Shown here: piece after piece, positions 32,111 to 40,847 of the stretch
Layout of the letters: the number at the start of each line of letters is the position of its first letter
Numbering within the stretch: the first letter of the stretch is position 1
Origin: Oscillospiraceae bacterium
GTDB taxonomy: Bacteria > Bacillota > Clostridia > Oscillospirales > Ruminococcaceae
Direction: 5' to 3'
Assembly (NCBI GenBank): GCA_024684395.1
Contig: JAIKWY010000049.1
Location: forward strand, 1 to 64,000
DNA length: 64,000 bases
Notes under the pieces: generated by a model
Seen by the model: the letters and a program-made list of their open reading frames with translations, nothing else
The model's database searches: none
What the model was told of the DNA's origin: nothing
Position numbers and translations under genes: made by a program

Positions 32111-33259
32111 ATGGGAAAGATGGCTCCAAAGGAATTTCTGGAAAGGTTGAATGCTCACACCGAGGAAGAGCAGATCCAGATCATGACAAATATCCTGAAG
32201 TGGGCGGATGAGACACAGATCGCAAGACAGGAAGCGGAGTTGTACAAGCGTACTGCCGACAAGCTCTCCGATCAGATCGTACAGCTCAAGGCCGAGGCAC
32301 AGGTGGCTGCAAGAATGCAGCCGGAATCCGGTGATGCTTCCGGATGGGCTGAACAGAAGCAGCAGTATGAGGATCAGATCAAGATGCTGAAAAGCAAGCT
32401 CGATTTCCAGACGAAGCGTGCGGATGGTCTGGCTGAGAGCGTTCAGGCGGAGCACGACAAGTACGAGGCAGAGCATGCGACCTGCGAGGGTCTGGCTGCA
32501 CAGTGTCGTAAGCTCAATGAGGAGAAGGAGCGCCTGGCAGAGAAGCTCCAGGACACCGCTGGCGGCGCTGCTGCTAAGGTTACTGCTTCTGCTGCATATA
32601 CTGCTCTTGCAGATGAGAATGAAGCGCTGAAGAAGCAGCTCGAGGAGCTCCGCAGAAAGGCGGGCGCTCTCGACGAGATCGATTCTCTCAAGAAAGTCAA
32701 TATGACCCAGAAGATGCAGCTCGAGGAGCTCGCCAAGGAGAAGGAAGCCCTCGACGCTAAGGTCAGGGATCTGACCAGCGAGGTCGACCGCTTCAAGAGT
32801 GACAGCGATGATGCCAGGACCCTCGCAGAGGAGAAGGCAAAGCTGCTCGAGGAGAACAAGAAGCTGAAGCAGCAGCTTGCGGAGAGCGGAAACATGCAGG
32901 AGCATCTCTACAAGCTCAATATGGCCAATATCGAGCTGCGTGAGGAGAATGATGCGCTCCGGGCAAAGGCCGGGGATCTCGGGAAAGAACTTGAGGAGAT
33001 GCAGAAAAAACAGGACGGCGAAAACGGAAAAAAGCGCATCGAGAACGTTCTGACCGACTATCTCAGCACGCTTTCTGAGGAAGCCGAGCAGGAGCTTGCC
33101 GACCGGTTCCGGGAAACGGCATTCATCCTCATGGACTGCAGTGCGGAGGATGTCGTGCGTGTCATGAAGAGCCCGGTCATCGGGACGGAGACAAACAAGC
33201 GGCTCCTGCGCAACCAGGCACGCCGCTTCAACCGGGATGACATTGCGCAGAGCATATAA
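32111..33259 (+). CDS. Coiled-coil protein with the shared C-terminal tail
   Basis: 382 residues from the ATG at 32111 (GGAGG 7 bases upstream). Almost the whole protein up to residue ~305 is heptad-rich coiled coil (e.g. KKVNMTQKMQLEELAKEKEA) without LRR or MORN repeats, ending in the tail: EEAEQELADRFRETAFILMD, SPVIGTETNKRLLRNQARRF and NRDDIAQSI. With no recognition array, it could be the oligomerising core that the other tailed proteins join, placed directly before the AAA+ gene. That role is inferred. Confidence 0.86.
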   Translation: MGKMAPKEFLERLNAHTEEEQIQIMTNILKWADETQIARQEAELYKRTADKLSDQIVQLKAEAQVAARMQPESGDASGWAEQKQQYEDQIKMLKSKLDFQTKRADGLAESVQAEHDKYEAEHATCEGLAAQCRKLNEEKERLAEKLQDTAGGAAAKVTASAAYTALADENEALKKQLEELRRKAGALDEIDSLKKVNMTQKMQLEELAKEKEALDAKVRDLTSEVDRFKSDSDDARTLAEEKAKLLEENKKLKQQLAESGNMQEHLYKLNMANIELREENDALRAKAGDLGKELEEMQKKQDGENGKKRIENVLTDYLSTLSEEAEQELADRFRETAFILMDCSAEDVVRVMKSPVIGTETNKRLLRNQARRFNRDDIAQSI

Positions 33260-33274
33260 CAAACGGAGGCACAT

Positions 33275-34786
33275 ATGAACATTCAGGAAGCAAAGGAACA
33301 GATCAAGAACACCGTCAGAGCCTATCTGACACAGGACAGCCTCGGGAGATACCTGATCCCGCCGCACAAGCAGCGTCCGGTCTTTCTCATGGGCCCGCCC
33401 GGCATCGGCAAGACTGCCATCATGGAGCAGATCGCTTCGGAGCTGCACATCGGACTGCTGTCCTATTCCATGACCCACCACACCCGCCAGAGTGCGCTCG
33501 GTCTGCCGATCATCAAGCATGTGGAATATGACGGAAAGCCCTATGACATCTCGGAATACACGATGAGCGAGATCATCTCCTCCATCTATGAATTGCAGGA
33601 GCGCACCGGCTTCCGCACGGGTATTTTGTTCCTCGACGAGATCAACTGCGTCTCCGAGACACTGACACCCATCATGCTGCAATTTTTGCAGTACAAGGTG
33701 TTCGGGCGCCACACCGTCCCTGCCGGATGGATCGTGGTCACAGCGGGCAATCCCCCGGAGTACAACAACGCCGTGCGGGAGTTCGACATCGCCACATGGG
33801 ACAGACTGAAACGCATCGACGTGGAGCCGGATTTTGCGGCATGGAAGGAATTTGCCTACGAGAGCGGCATCCATGCCTCGATCATGACCTATCTGGGCAA
33901 TGACGAGAACTACATGAACCGCTTCTACCGGGTGAAGTCCACCGTGGACGGCAAGCGCTTCGTCACCGCCCGTGGCTGGGACGATCTGAGCCAGATGCTC
34001 TACCTCTACGAGATGCACAGGATCCCGGTGGATGTCAAGCTCATCGGGCAGTACATCCAGGATCCGGAGATCGCCTCGCATTTCTCGGCATACTATGACC
34101 TCTACAACAAATACCGCAGCGACTACCAGATCGCTTCCATCCTCGAAGGCGAAGCACCGCCGGAGATCCGCAAACGTGCGAAGAGCGCCAAGTTCGACGA
34201 GCGCTATTCACTGCTCGGTCTGCTGCTCGAAGCGGTGATGTCCGGCATGAAGAGCTGCATGGATATGGATGCGCATCTGACCTCACTGCTGGTGATCCTC
34301 AAGGGCATCAAGCAGACGCTCGCAACCGGCAGCGGCGATGCAGGGCAGCTCCTTGAAAAGGCGATCGCCGAACAGAAGGATGCAACGGAGCGCGGCATCC
34401 GGGCAAGAAGCCTGACCAACGAGCAGCAGTCCGCTGCCGCACAGCTGCTGCACACCCTGAGCACACTGTTGACGGAGGTCGGGATCCATCCCGAGGAGGA
34501 CGGCTTCACCGTCATCAAGCGGAATTTCGATGCGCAGGTCGCAGCGCTCAACAGCGATGTGAAGCATGTCTCTGCACAGGTCTCGAACATGTTCAGGTTC
34601 TGTGACGATGTGTATCCGGAGGGCAGAGAGCTGAGCATCCTCGTGGCAGAGCTGACCGCCAACCCGCATTCCGCGCGGTTCCTTGCCAAGTACCGTGTTG
34701 AAGAATATTTCATCCACAACAAGTCACTGATGTTCCAGGAACGCCGGCGGGAGATCCTGTCGGAGATCGAATCACTGGATCTGTAA
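33275..34786 (+). CDS. MoxR-type AAA+ ATPase (AAA_5)
   Basis: 503 residues, RBS GGAGG. AAA+ core with Walker A GPPGIGKT (residues 40-47), Walker B ILFLDEIN (117-124), sensor-1 segment VVTAGNPPEYNN, and an Arg finger candidate in WDRLKRI. A C-terminal helical region of ~230 residues follows (LLEAVMSGMKSCMDMDAHL...). MoxR ATPases remodel or assemble proteins together with vWA partners; the partner here is almost certainly the vWA protein at 19582, unusually separated from it by seven repeat-protein genes. The Walker motifs are intact, so it should be active. Confidence 0.92.
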   Translation: MNIQEAKEQIKNTVRAYLTQDSLGRYLIPPHKQRPVFLMGPPGIGKTAIMEQIASELHIGLLSYSMTHHTRQSALGLPIIKHVEYDGKPYDISEYTMSEIISSIYELQERTGFRTGILFLDEINCVSETLTPIMLQFLQYKVFGRHTVPAGWIVVTAGNPPEYNNAVREFDIATWDRLKRIDVEPDFAAWKEFAYESGIHASIMTYLGNDENYMNRFYRVKSTVDGKRFVTARGWDDLSQMLYLYEMHRIPVDVKLIGQYIQDPEIASHFSAYYDLYNKYRSDYQIASILEGEAPPEIRKRAKSAKFDERYSLLGLLLEAVMSGMKSCMDMDAHLTSLLVILKGIKQTLATGSGDAGQLLEKAIAEQKDATERGIRARSLTNEQQSAAAQLLHTLSTLLTEVGIHPEEDGFTVIKRNFDAQVAALNSDVKHVSAQVSNMFRFCDDVYPEGRELSILVAELTANPHSARFLAKYRVEEYFIHNKSLMFQERRREILSEIESLDL

Positions 34787-34803
34787 GAGAGGAGAGAAAC
34801 GAA

Positions 34804-36957
34804 ATGAACAGACTGAAAAAGACCGCAGCATTCTGCCTTGCACTGGCGATGGCATCCGGCATGGTCGTGACGGCAAATGCCCTCGAAGTGCCGGAGACGG
34901 AGAATCCCATGCCCTACACCGAGGTATACGAGCCCCAGACGGCATGGGCAGCGGCAGCGACCGTGGCATGGCGCACGGACAGCAATGCCGTATCTGTCTC
35001 GGAGAATGAGCAGCGCCCTGCCACCGGCTTTGTCTGGCTCGATGCGGAGCTCAAGGTCTATGACCGGGACGGCAACCAGCTGTCGGAAAAGCTCAATGAC
35101 TATATCACAGCGACACAGGGCAGGATGATCCCGGCGCTCTATATCAAGGATGCCGAGACCGCTGCTGCCTTGAAGGACTATCTGCGGGAGAGCGGCTTGC
35201 AGGACTGCTTCGTCGTTTCCACACCGGAGAACAAGGAGCTCGTGCAGGATGTGGCTGACCTGCTGCATGTCCGTGGTATGCTCGACTATACCGGGACCTC
35301 CGAGGCGGATCAGGATGCGCTGCTGGAGATGGCTGCTTCCGTGAATGCCGCACACGGCAAGGTCGCACTGCTGAACCAGTCGCTTGCCACGAAGGAGAAC
35401 ATCAGCCTGCTGCAAGCGCACGGCGTTTCCGTCTGGGCACAGACCGGCTCGGATACCCGCACCCTCGTGACGCTCTTCCTCAACGGCGTCGGCGGCATCC
35501 TGACCGATGATTATGCGGCAGCGATCCGTGCCGAGGAGAAGTTCCAGAGCGATGTGCCTTCTCTGCTGCGCCAGCCGGGTCAGGCTGCGGTCTGCACGGT
35601 CGATCTCGGCGAGGACGGCACGCTCATGGCAGCGGACAAGAGCTTCAGGGAGACGCTCGAAGCGGCGGAGCAGCCGCTTGCGGTGATGCTGCGGTCGGGC
35701 GATTATGACGGCTTCAAGGCTGTTGTGGATGAGCTGGATGCATGGGGCAAAATCGCTTCCGTGACAGCCGGCGGCGAGGTGCTCGAGAAGCTCTATGCGG
35801 AGCATCCGGAGATCGCTGTAGCAACATCGGCATCCGGTGAGGACACGGCACAGCGCATGGGCAGTCTGGATCGCTACAATGCGTCCTATCTGCCGGAGGA
35901 ATACAATGCAGAGACAGCTGCTGCGGCACGTCACAGAGGTCTGGGCGTACTCGGCGGCGAGGACAGTGAAGCGTATCTGCATGGTGCAGATGCCACCAGC
36001 CTGATGCAGCCGGATGCCATCGTGGAGATCAGCGCCTCGGATGTGACGGCTGCCAATGACAGCGACATCCCGAAGCCCGAGGGCAAAAAGCTGAACGGCG
36101 AGACGCAGACCCTCGACAATGCAGAGCTCGTGCAGCTCGAACAGTATGATGACAACGGTGCCCGCCGTCTGATGATCTGGCGTTACAAGACCACGCTGAC
36201 CGTCGGCGAGGAGAGCAAGGGCGAGTACTATGTCTACTCTGCGCCGTTTGAGGTGAACAAGGCAGATGACTGGCAGTTTGCGGGCTTTAGCTATGATACG
36301 GACGAATCCGGCGACCCGATGAATGTCAAGGCGAAGTTCGTTTCGGCAGGCAACGGCGATGTATCCACGACCGTAAATGCAGACCGCACCGAGCGTGAGC
36401 GCCATGACCCGACCTGTACCGAGGGCGGCAGCGTGACATGGGGCGGCATCGTCAGCGGCGACAGGAGCCTTGACCATCAGCAGCATGAGGACGTGCTCCT
36501 CACCCGCAACATGGATGCGCACGGGCATGAATATGAGACAAAGTACACCTGGTTCGATGACAACAAGCAGGTGACAGCCGAGCACAAGTGCAAGCACTGC
36601 GGCGAGGGCGAGTGCGAGACCGTCAACACCTTCTCCAAGATCATCAAGCGTGCCACTGCCACGGAGGACGGCTCGAAGTACCTGATCGCACAGTTCGAGA
36701 ATGAGGAGCTGTTCCAGGAGCAGTCCATCATTGTGACGATCCCCGCCAAGGGCAGCACCGCGACTCCGCCTGACAGGAACACCTACAGCACCGGCAGGGG
36801 CGGCACGACCTCCCAGACCGGTTCCAAGACCAACTCCAAGACCGGCGCTGCCGCCGACACCGGCGACAAGAGCCCCCTCGGCCTCTGGTTCGGGATGGGT
36901 GCTGTCAGCCTGCTGGGTATGGGGCTGACGGTACGGCGTAAGAAAATGGAGAAGTGA
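34804..36957 (+). CDS. Secreted GDPD-like TIM-barrel protein with a C-terminal membrane/wall anchor
   Basis: 717 residues. Signal peptide to about residue 26 (CLALAMASGMVVTANA). Residues ~50-360 hold two stretches of the glycerophosphodiester phosphodiesterase type (LLQAHGVSVWAQTGSDTRTL then FLNGVGGILTDDY, and later DGFKAVVDELDAWGKIASVT), but I cannot see the paired catalytic HR and E-x-D residues, so it may be inactive. Later parts are rich in beta strands and two Cys pairs (CKHCGEGEC). The end reads AADTGDKSPLGLWFGMG, a hydrophobic segment and RRKKMEK, like a sortase signal with a variant motif. Probably the cell-surface member of the cluster. Confidence 0.75.
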   Translation: MNRLKKTAAFCLALAMASGMVVTANALEVPETENPMPYTEVYEPQTAWAAAATVAWRTDSNAVSVSENEQRPATGFVWLDAELKVYDRDGNQLSEKLNDYITATQGRMIPALYIKDAETAAALKDYLRESGLQDCFVVSTPENKELVQDVADLLHVRGMLDYTGTSEADQDALLEMAASVNAAHGKVALLNQSLATKENISLLQAHGVSVWAQTGSDTRTLVTLFLNGVGGILTDDYAAAIRAEEKFQSDVPSLLRQPGQAAVCTVDLGEDGTLMAADKSFRETLEAAEQPLAVMLRSGDYDGFKAVVDELDAWGKIASVTAGGEVLEKLYAEHPEIAVATSASGEDTAQRMGSLDRYNASYLPEEYNAETAAAARHRGLGVLGGEDSEAYLHGADATSLMQPDAIVEISASDVTAANDSDIPKPEGKKLNGETQTLDNAELVQLEQYDDNGARRLMIWRYKTTLTVGEESKGEYYVYSAPFEVNKADDWQFAGFSYDTDESGDPMNVKAKFVSAGNGDVSTTVNADRTERERHDPTCTEGGSVTWGGIVSGDRSLDHQQHEDVLLTRNMDAHGHEYETKYTWFDDNKQVTAEHKCKHCGEGECETVNTFSKIIKRATATEDGSKYLIAQFENEELFQEQSIIVTIPAKGSTATPPDRNTYSTGRGGTTSQTGSKTNSKTGAAADTGDKSPLGLWFGMGAVSLLGMGLTVRRKKMEK

Positions 36958-36962
36958 GCGCT

Positions 36963-37862
36963 ATGAAGAAACTGATCTATACCGATAACATCGGGTTTGA
37001 TATGGATGACTGGCTCAATCAGCCGATCAAAAAGGTGTTTGCAGGAACAGACTGCATCATGGCTGTCACGGAGGACGGAAGGACGCTGCAAAAGATCAGG
37101 CATCCGAGGAATGCCGCAGCGGTGATCTATTGGACAAGGATCCAGGAGATCGCACTGAGTGCGTGGTTCCCCGGTCTGGCGATCGGACTTGTCAGTGACG
37201 GCACCTGCCTGATCGCCAAAAAGCCGACACGAAACGCAATCAGTCTGCGGAACCAGATCCCGTTTGAGATCGTCAATAACAAGATCAAGTCCTGGAAGCA
37301 TATCGTGCAGGTAGCTGTTTCTGATGCGTTTTTTGCTCTGACAGACGATGGAAGGGTACACTATGCCGCATTGGAACGTAACGGCGAGGAGGACTATCGT
37401 GATGTGCTTTCATGGCGGAATGTCAGACGGATCGTTGTCGGAATGCAGTGTTCGATCATTGGCATCACGCACGACGGACAGATGCTGTGTGCCGGTCATG
37501 GTCTTCGCAAAGGACCGAATGGAGATGTCACAGAACGATTGGCTGCCTGCCATGATGTCACAGATGCCTGTATCAGCGGGTCTGAATGCGAAGAGATCGT
37601 CATTGCACGCAAAGACGGTACGGTGGAAAGCATTACCGGACACGGTGAGCCCATCTTCGGCGCTGACGGAAAGGAGAAAATGCTCCGGTCGCATTTCGGG
37701 TATTATTATTATATGCTGGATGCGGAAAACCATCTGTTTATGAAGGCATATGGAGCGCCGAAACCTGTTTTCCCGGATGATCCGCTGATCGATTCGTTTG
37801 CGGTCGGAGATATTGGCTATTCTGAACCTTTTGTGATCGCTACGGGGAGTCCCCGCCAGTAG
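36963..37862 (+). CDS. RCC1-like beta-propeller protein
   Basis: 299 residues from the ATG at 36963; a GTG at 36954 overlaps the upstream stop but is only ~4 bases from GGAG. No signal peptide. Repeats of ~50 residues with the RCC1 pattern: IKKVFAGTDCIMAVTEDGRT, VQVAVSDAFFALTDDGRVHY, VRRIVVGMQCSIIGITHDGQ. RCC1-type propellers are protein-interaction platforms. More AT-rich than the upstream genes. Last gene of the cluster, ending 30 bp before a strong terminator. Confidence 0.8.
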   Translation: MKKLIYTDNIGFDMDDWLNQPIKKVFAGTDCIMAVTEDGRTLQKIRHPRNAAAVIYWTRIQEIALSAWFPGLAIGLVSDGTCLIAKKPTRNAISLRNQIPFEIVNNKIKSWKHIVQVAVSDAFFALTDDGRVHYAALERNGEEDYRDVLSWRNVRRIVVGMQCSIIGITHDGQMLCAGHGLRKGPNGDVTERLAACHDVTDACISGSECEEIVIARKDGTVESITGHGEPIFGADGKEKMLRSHFGYYYYMLDAENHLFMKAYGAPKPVFPDDPLIDSFAVGDIGYSEPFVIATGSPRQ

Positions 37863-37892
37863 CTGTTTCACAAATGGATACTACACTTCGTT

Positions 37893-37926
37893 GCCCCCTG
37901 AGCGATCAGACTCAGGGGGCTTTCTC
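37893..37926 (+). terminator. Terminator of the vWA-MoxR cluster
   Basis: Stem GCCCCCTGAG (37893-37902) with CTCAGGGGGC (37911-37920), followed by TTTCTCT. The same stem appears inverted at 41131-41158. Confidence 0.85.
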
Positions 37927-37965
37927 TATGTGATCGGCATCTCTCTCTTGGATAAGAGAGATGGT
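37893..37965 (+). repeat. Two-hairpin terminator repeat, left copy
   Basis: The terminator stem is followed by a second hairpin, CATCTCTC...GAGAGATG (37938-37964). The whole ~70-bp arrangement recurs in inverted orientation at 41089-41158, flanking the GH3 block. Confidence 0.75.
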
Positions 37966-37997
37966 CTCTGTGCCAAAACAGTTTTAACAAAATATAC

Positions 37998-38026
37998 TTG
38001 CATTCTGTTCTGAATTATGGTATACT
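37998..38026 (+). promoter_or_regulatory. GH3 promoter
   Basis: TTGCAT (37998-38003), 17-bp spacer, TATACT (38021-38026). The -10 lies inside the palindrome at 38017-38034. Confidence 0.8.
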
Positions 38027-38034
38027 TATACCAT
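38017..38034 (+). promoter_or_regulatory. 18-bp palindromic operator over the GH3 -10
   Basis: ATGGTATA-CT-TATACCAT, a perfect palindrome covering the -10 hexamer. A protein bound here would block RNA polymerase, so a repressor responding to sugars is likely. Confidence 0.7.
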
Positions 38035-38068
38035 ATCCAAATTCCGCAATGAATGGAGTGACAGATCT

Positions 38069-40846
38069 ATGAACCAGAAACCTACCCTTGACTGGAACGA
38101 ATACCTCGCAAAGGCTGCCGAAGCGGTCGCTGAGGGCATCGTCATGGTGCGCAATGAGAACCGGGCGCTCCCCCTCCGGAAGGACGAGGAGGTCGCTGTC
38201 TTCGGACGCATCCAGCTGCATTACTATAAATCCGGCACCGGCTCCGGCGGCATGGTCAATGTCGCCAAAGTGACAAGCATCCTCGACGGGCTCCTCGAAG
38301 CGGGTGTCCCCGTCAACGAGAAGCTGCTCTCGGTCTACAAGGCATGGGACGAGGCGCATCCGTTCGACCTCGGACACGGCTGGGGCGCAGAGCCCTGGGC
38401 ACAGGAGGAGATGCCCCTCGATGAGGCGCTTGTGCAGGAGACGGCTTCGTCCTGCAAGACGGCGATCGTCATCATCGGACGGACTGCCGGCGAGGAGCAG
38501 GACAACCATGCGGGCGGGGGCTCTTACCTCCTGACAGCGGGGGAGCGGGACATGCTCCGGCTCACTCGTGCGCATTTTGAGCGGGTCATCGTGCTGCTGA
38601 ATGTCGGGAATATCATGGACATGGGCTTTGTGGATGACTACAGCCCGGACGCTGTCCTCTATGTATGGCAGGGCGGCATGACCGGCGGCACCGGCACGGC
38701 ACAGGTGCTCACGGGCAAGGTATCGCCCTCCGGCAAGCTCCCGGACACGATCGCCTATTCCGTGAAGGACTATCCCTCGGATGCGTACTTCGGCGACAGG
38801 GACTGCAACCGCTATGCCGAGGATATTTATGTCGGGTATCGCTATTTTGAGACATTTGCAAAGGAGAAAGTCCGCTATCCCTTCGGCTTTGGTCTGAGCT
38901 ATACGACCTTCTCCATTACGCCCGGTGACTATGAGATCGACCGCTCGGATGCCAAGGTCTATCTGAATGTGGAGGTGGAAAACACCGGCGACCGTCCCGG
39001 CAAGGAGGTCGTGCAGCTCTACTGTGAGCCGACACAGGGCGTGCTGGGCAATCCGGCACGGGTGCTCATCTCATTTGCCAAGACGAAAACGCTTGCTCCG
39101 GGTGAGAAGCAGACGCTCCGGCTGGCGCTCGAAGTGCCGTGGAGCTATGACGATTCCGGTGCGACCGGGCATCGCTTTTGCTATGTGCAGGAGGAGGGCG
39201 GCTACCGGTTCTTCGCCGGGTCGGATGTGCGTCATGCGGTGCCTGCGATGATCCTCGTGGTCGATGATATGGCATGTGAGAAATGTCAGCAGGCGATGGC
39301 GCCGGTGCAGGCATTTCAGCGGATGAAGCCCGTGAAGGACGGCGACAGCTATCAGATCGGGTGGGAGGATGTCCCGCTCCTTGCCTTCGATGAGAAACAG
39401 CGCAGGCTCGATGCGCTCCCGGAGGAGCTCCGGTCTGACGGCAAGCGCTATGTCCTGCGGGATGTGAAGGACGGCAGCTGTACGCTCGGACAGTTCGTGG
39501 CACAGCTCCCGGACGCTGCACTGTGCAGCCTTGCAAGAGGTGAGGGCATGGGCAGCCCGAGGGTGACAGCGGGCACGGCATCGGCATTCGGCGGCGTGAC
39601 GGATGAGCTGGTAAGCTACGGCATCCCGGCGGCTTGCTGCTCGGACGGTCCCTCCGGTATGCGGCTCGACTGCGGCACCAAGGCATTCAGCCTGCCGAAC
39701 GGGACGCTCCTGGCGGCGACCTTCAACCAGGAACTGCTCGAGGAGCTGTTCTATCTGATGGGTCTGGAGATGACGTCGAACCATGTGGACTGTCTGCTCG
39801 GACCGGGCATGAACATCCACCGGCATCCGCTCAACGGGCGCAATTTCGAGTACTTCTCCGAGGATCCGCTCCTCACCGGCAAGATGGCAGCTGCCGAGCT
39901 GCGGGGTCTGCACAAGGCAGGCGTCACCGGCACGGTCAAGCACTGCTGCGGCAACAACCAGGAGACGAACCGGCATTTCCTCGATGCGGTAGTTTCGGAG
40001 CGTGCGCTGCGGGAGATCTATCTGCGGGGCTTTGAGATCGCTGTGAAGGAGGGCGGCGCCGACTCGATCATGACGACCTACGGCTCCGTGAACGGGCTCT
40101 GGACGGCGGGCAACTATGATCTGTGTACACAGATTATCCGCAAGGAATGGGGCTTTTCTGGCTTCCTCATGACCGACTGGTGGGCGAACATCAACGAGCG
40201 TGGCGGCAAGCCGGACAAGAAGCTGCTCTCGGCAATGGTACGGGCGCAGAACGATGTCTACATGGTCTGTGCGGAGTGTACCGAAGCCAACGGCGATGAC
40301 CTGATGCAGGCGCTCTCGGACGGGCGTGTGACCCGTGGCGAGCTCCAGCGCACGGCGATGAACGTGTGCAATTTCCTGCTCGGGACAAAGGCAATGGAGC
40401 GGCTCTGCGGCATCGACACGGCGGCTGTCATCACGAACCGCCCCGATGACGAGAACGACGCCAACGCCGAGGTCATCTTCTACGATGTGGTGCGGGACTT
40501 CACGCTCGATCTGACCGGGGTGAAGTCCGAGCGTGGCAGGAGCTATGTCTTCGGGCTGAATGTCCTGACACCGGGCTGGTTCGAGGTCACTGTGACGGCA
40601 TCCTCCACAGCGGGCGAGCTGGCACAGATGGCAGTGACCCTCTATGCGATGGGCACGGCAAGCGGCACCTTCACATGGAACGGCACGAACGGCGAACCTG
40701 TGAGCTTCACCAACCGTGTGCCGATGTTCTCCAAGTACTCGGCGATGCGGCTCTATTTCGCACAGAACGGGCTCGATATGGTGAGCATCCGCTTCAAGCA
40801 GGTGTCGGAGATGACGGATCTGACGAGCCTGATAGAAGGTGCATAG
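38069..40846 (+). CDS. GH3 beta-glucosidase with inverted domain order
   Basis: 925 residues, no signal peptide, so intracellular. The usual GH3 order is swapped: the alpha/beta-sandwich domain comes first (~15-270, GRTAGEEQDNHAGGGSYLLT; PSGKLPDTIAYS), then a FnIII-like domain (~290-395, VEVENTGDRPGKEVVQLYC), then the TIM-barrel catalytic domain (~480-790) with SDGPSGMRLD, GPGMNIHRHPLNGRNFEYFS, KHCCGNNQETNR and the nucleophile D703 in GFLMTDWW. This layout is known from Ruminococcus and Butyrivibrio beta-glucosidases acting on cello-oligosaccharides. It probably cleaves oligosaccharides released by the cellulosome. Controlled by the palindrome over its promoter. Confidence 0.93.
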   Translation: MNQKPTLDWNEYLAKAAEAVAEGIVMVRNENRALPLRKDEEVAVFGRIQLHYYKSGTGSGGMVNVAKVTSILDGLLEAGVPVNEKLLSVYKAWDEAHPFDLGHGWGAEPWAQEEMPLDEALVQETASSCKTAIVIIGRTAGEEQDNHAGGGSYLLTAGERDMLRLTRAHFERVIVLLNVGNIMDMGFVDDYSPDAVLYVWQGGMTGGTGTAQVLTGKVSPSGKLPDTIAYSVKDYPSDAYFGDRDCNRYAEDIYVGYRYFETFAKEKVRYPFGFGLSYTTFSITPGDYEIDRSDAKVYLNVEVENTGDRPGKEVVQLYCEPTQGVLGNPARVLISFAKTKTLAPGEKQTLRLALEVPWSYDDSGATGHRFCYVQEEGGYRFFAGSDVRHAVPAMILVVDDMACEKCQQAMAPVQAFQRMKPVKDGDSYQIGWEDVPLLAFDEKQRRLDALPEELRSDGKRYVLRDVKDGSCTLGQFVAQLPDAALCSLARGEGMGSPRVTAGTASAFGGVTDELVSYGIPAACCSDGPSGMRLDCGTKAFSLPNGTLLAATFNQELLEELFYLMGLEMTSNHVDCLLGPGMNIHRHPLNGRNFEYFSEDPLLTGKMAAAELRGLHKAGVTGTVKHCCGNNQETNRHFLDAVVSERALREIYLRGFEIAVKEGGADSIMTTYGSVNGLWTAGNYDLCTQIIRKEWGFSGFLMTDWWANINERGGKPDKKLLSAMVRAQNDVYMVCAECTEANGDDLMQALSDGRVTRGELQRTAMNVCNFLLGTKAMERLCGIDTAAVITNRPDDENDANAEVIFYDVVRDFTLDLTGVKSERGRSYVFGLNVLTPGWFEVTVTASSTAGELAQMAVTLYAMGTASGTFTWNGTNGEPVSFTNRVPMFSKYSAMRLYFAQNGLDMVSIRFKQVSEMTDLTSLIEGA

Positions 40847-40847
40847 T

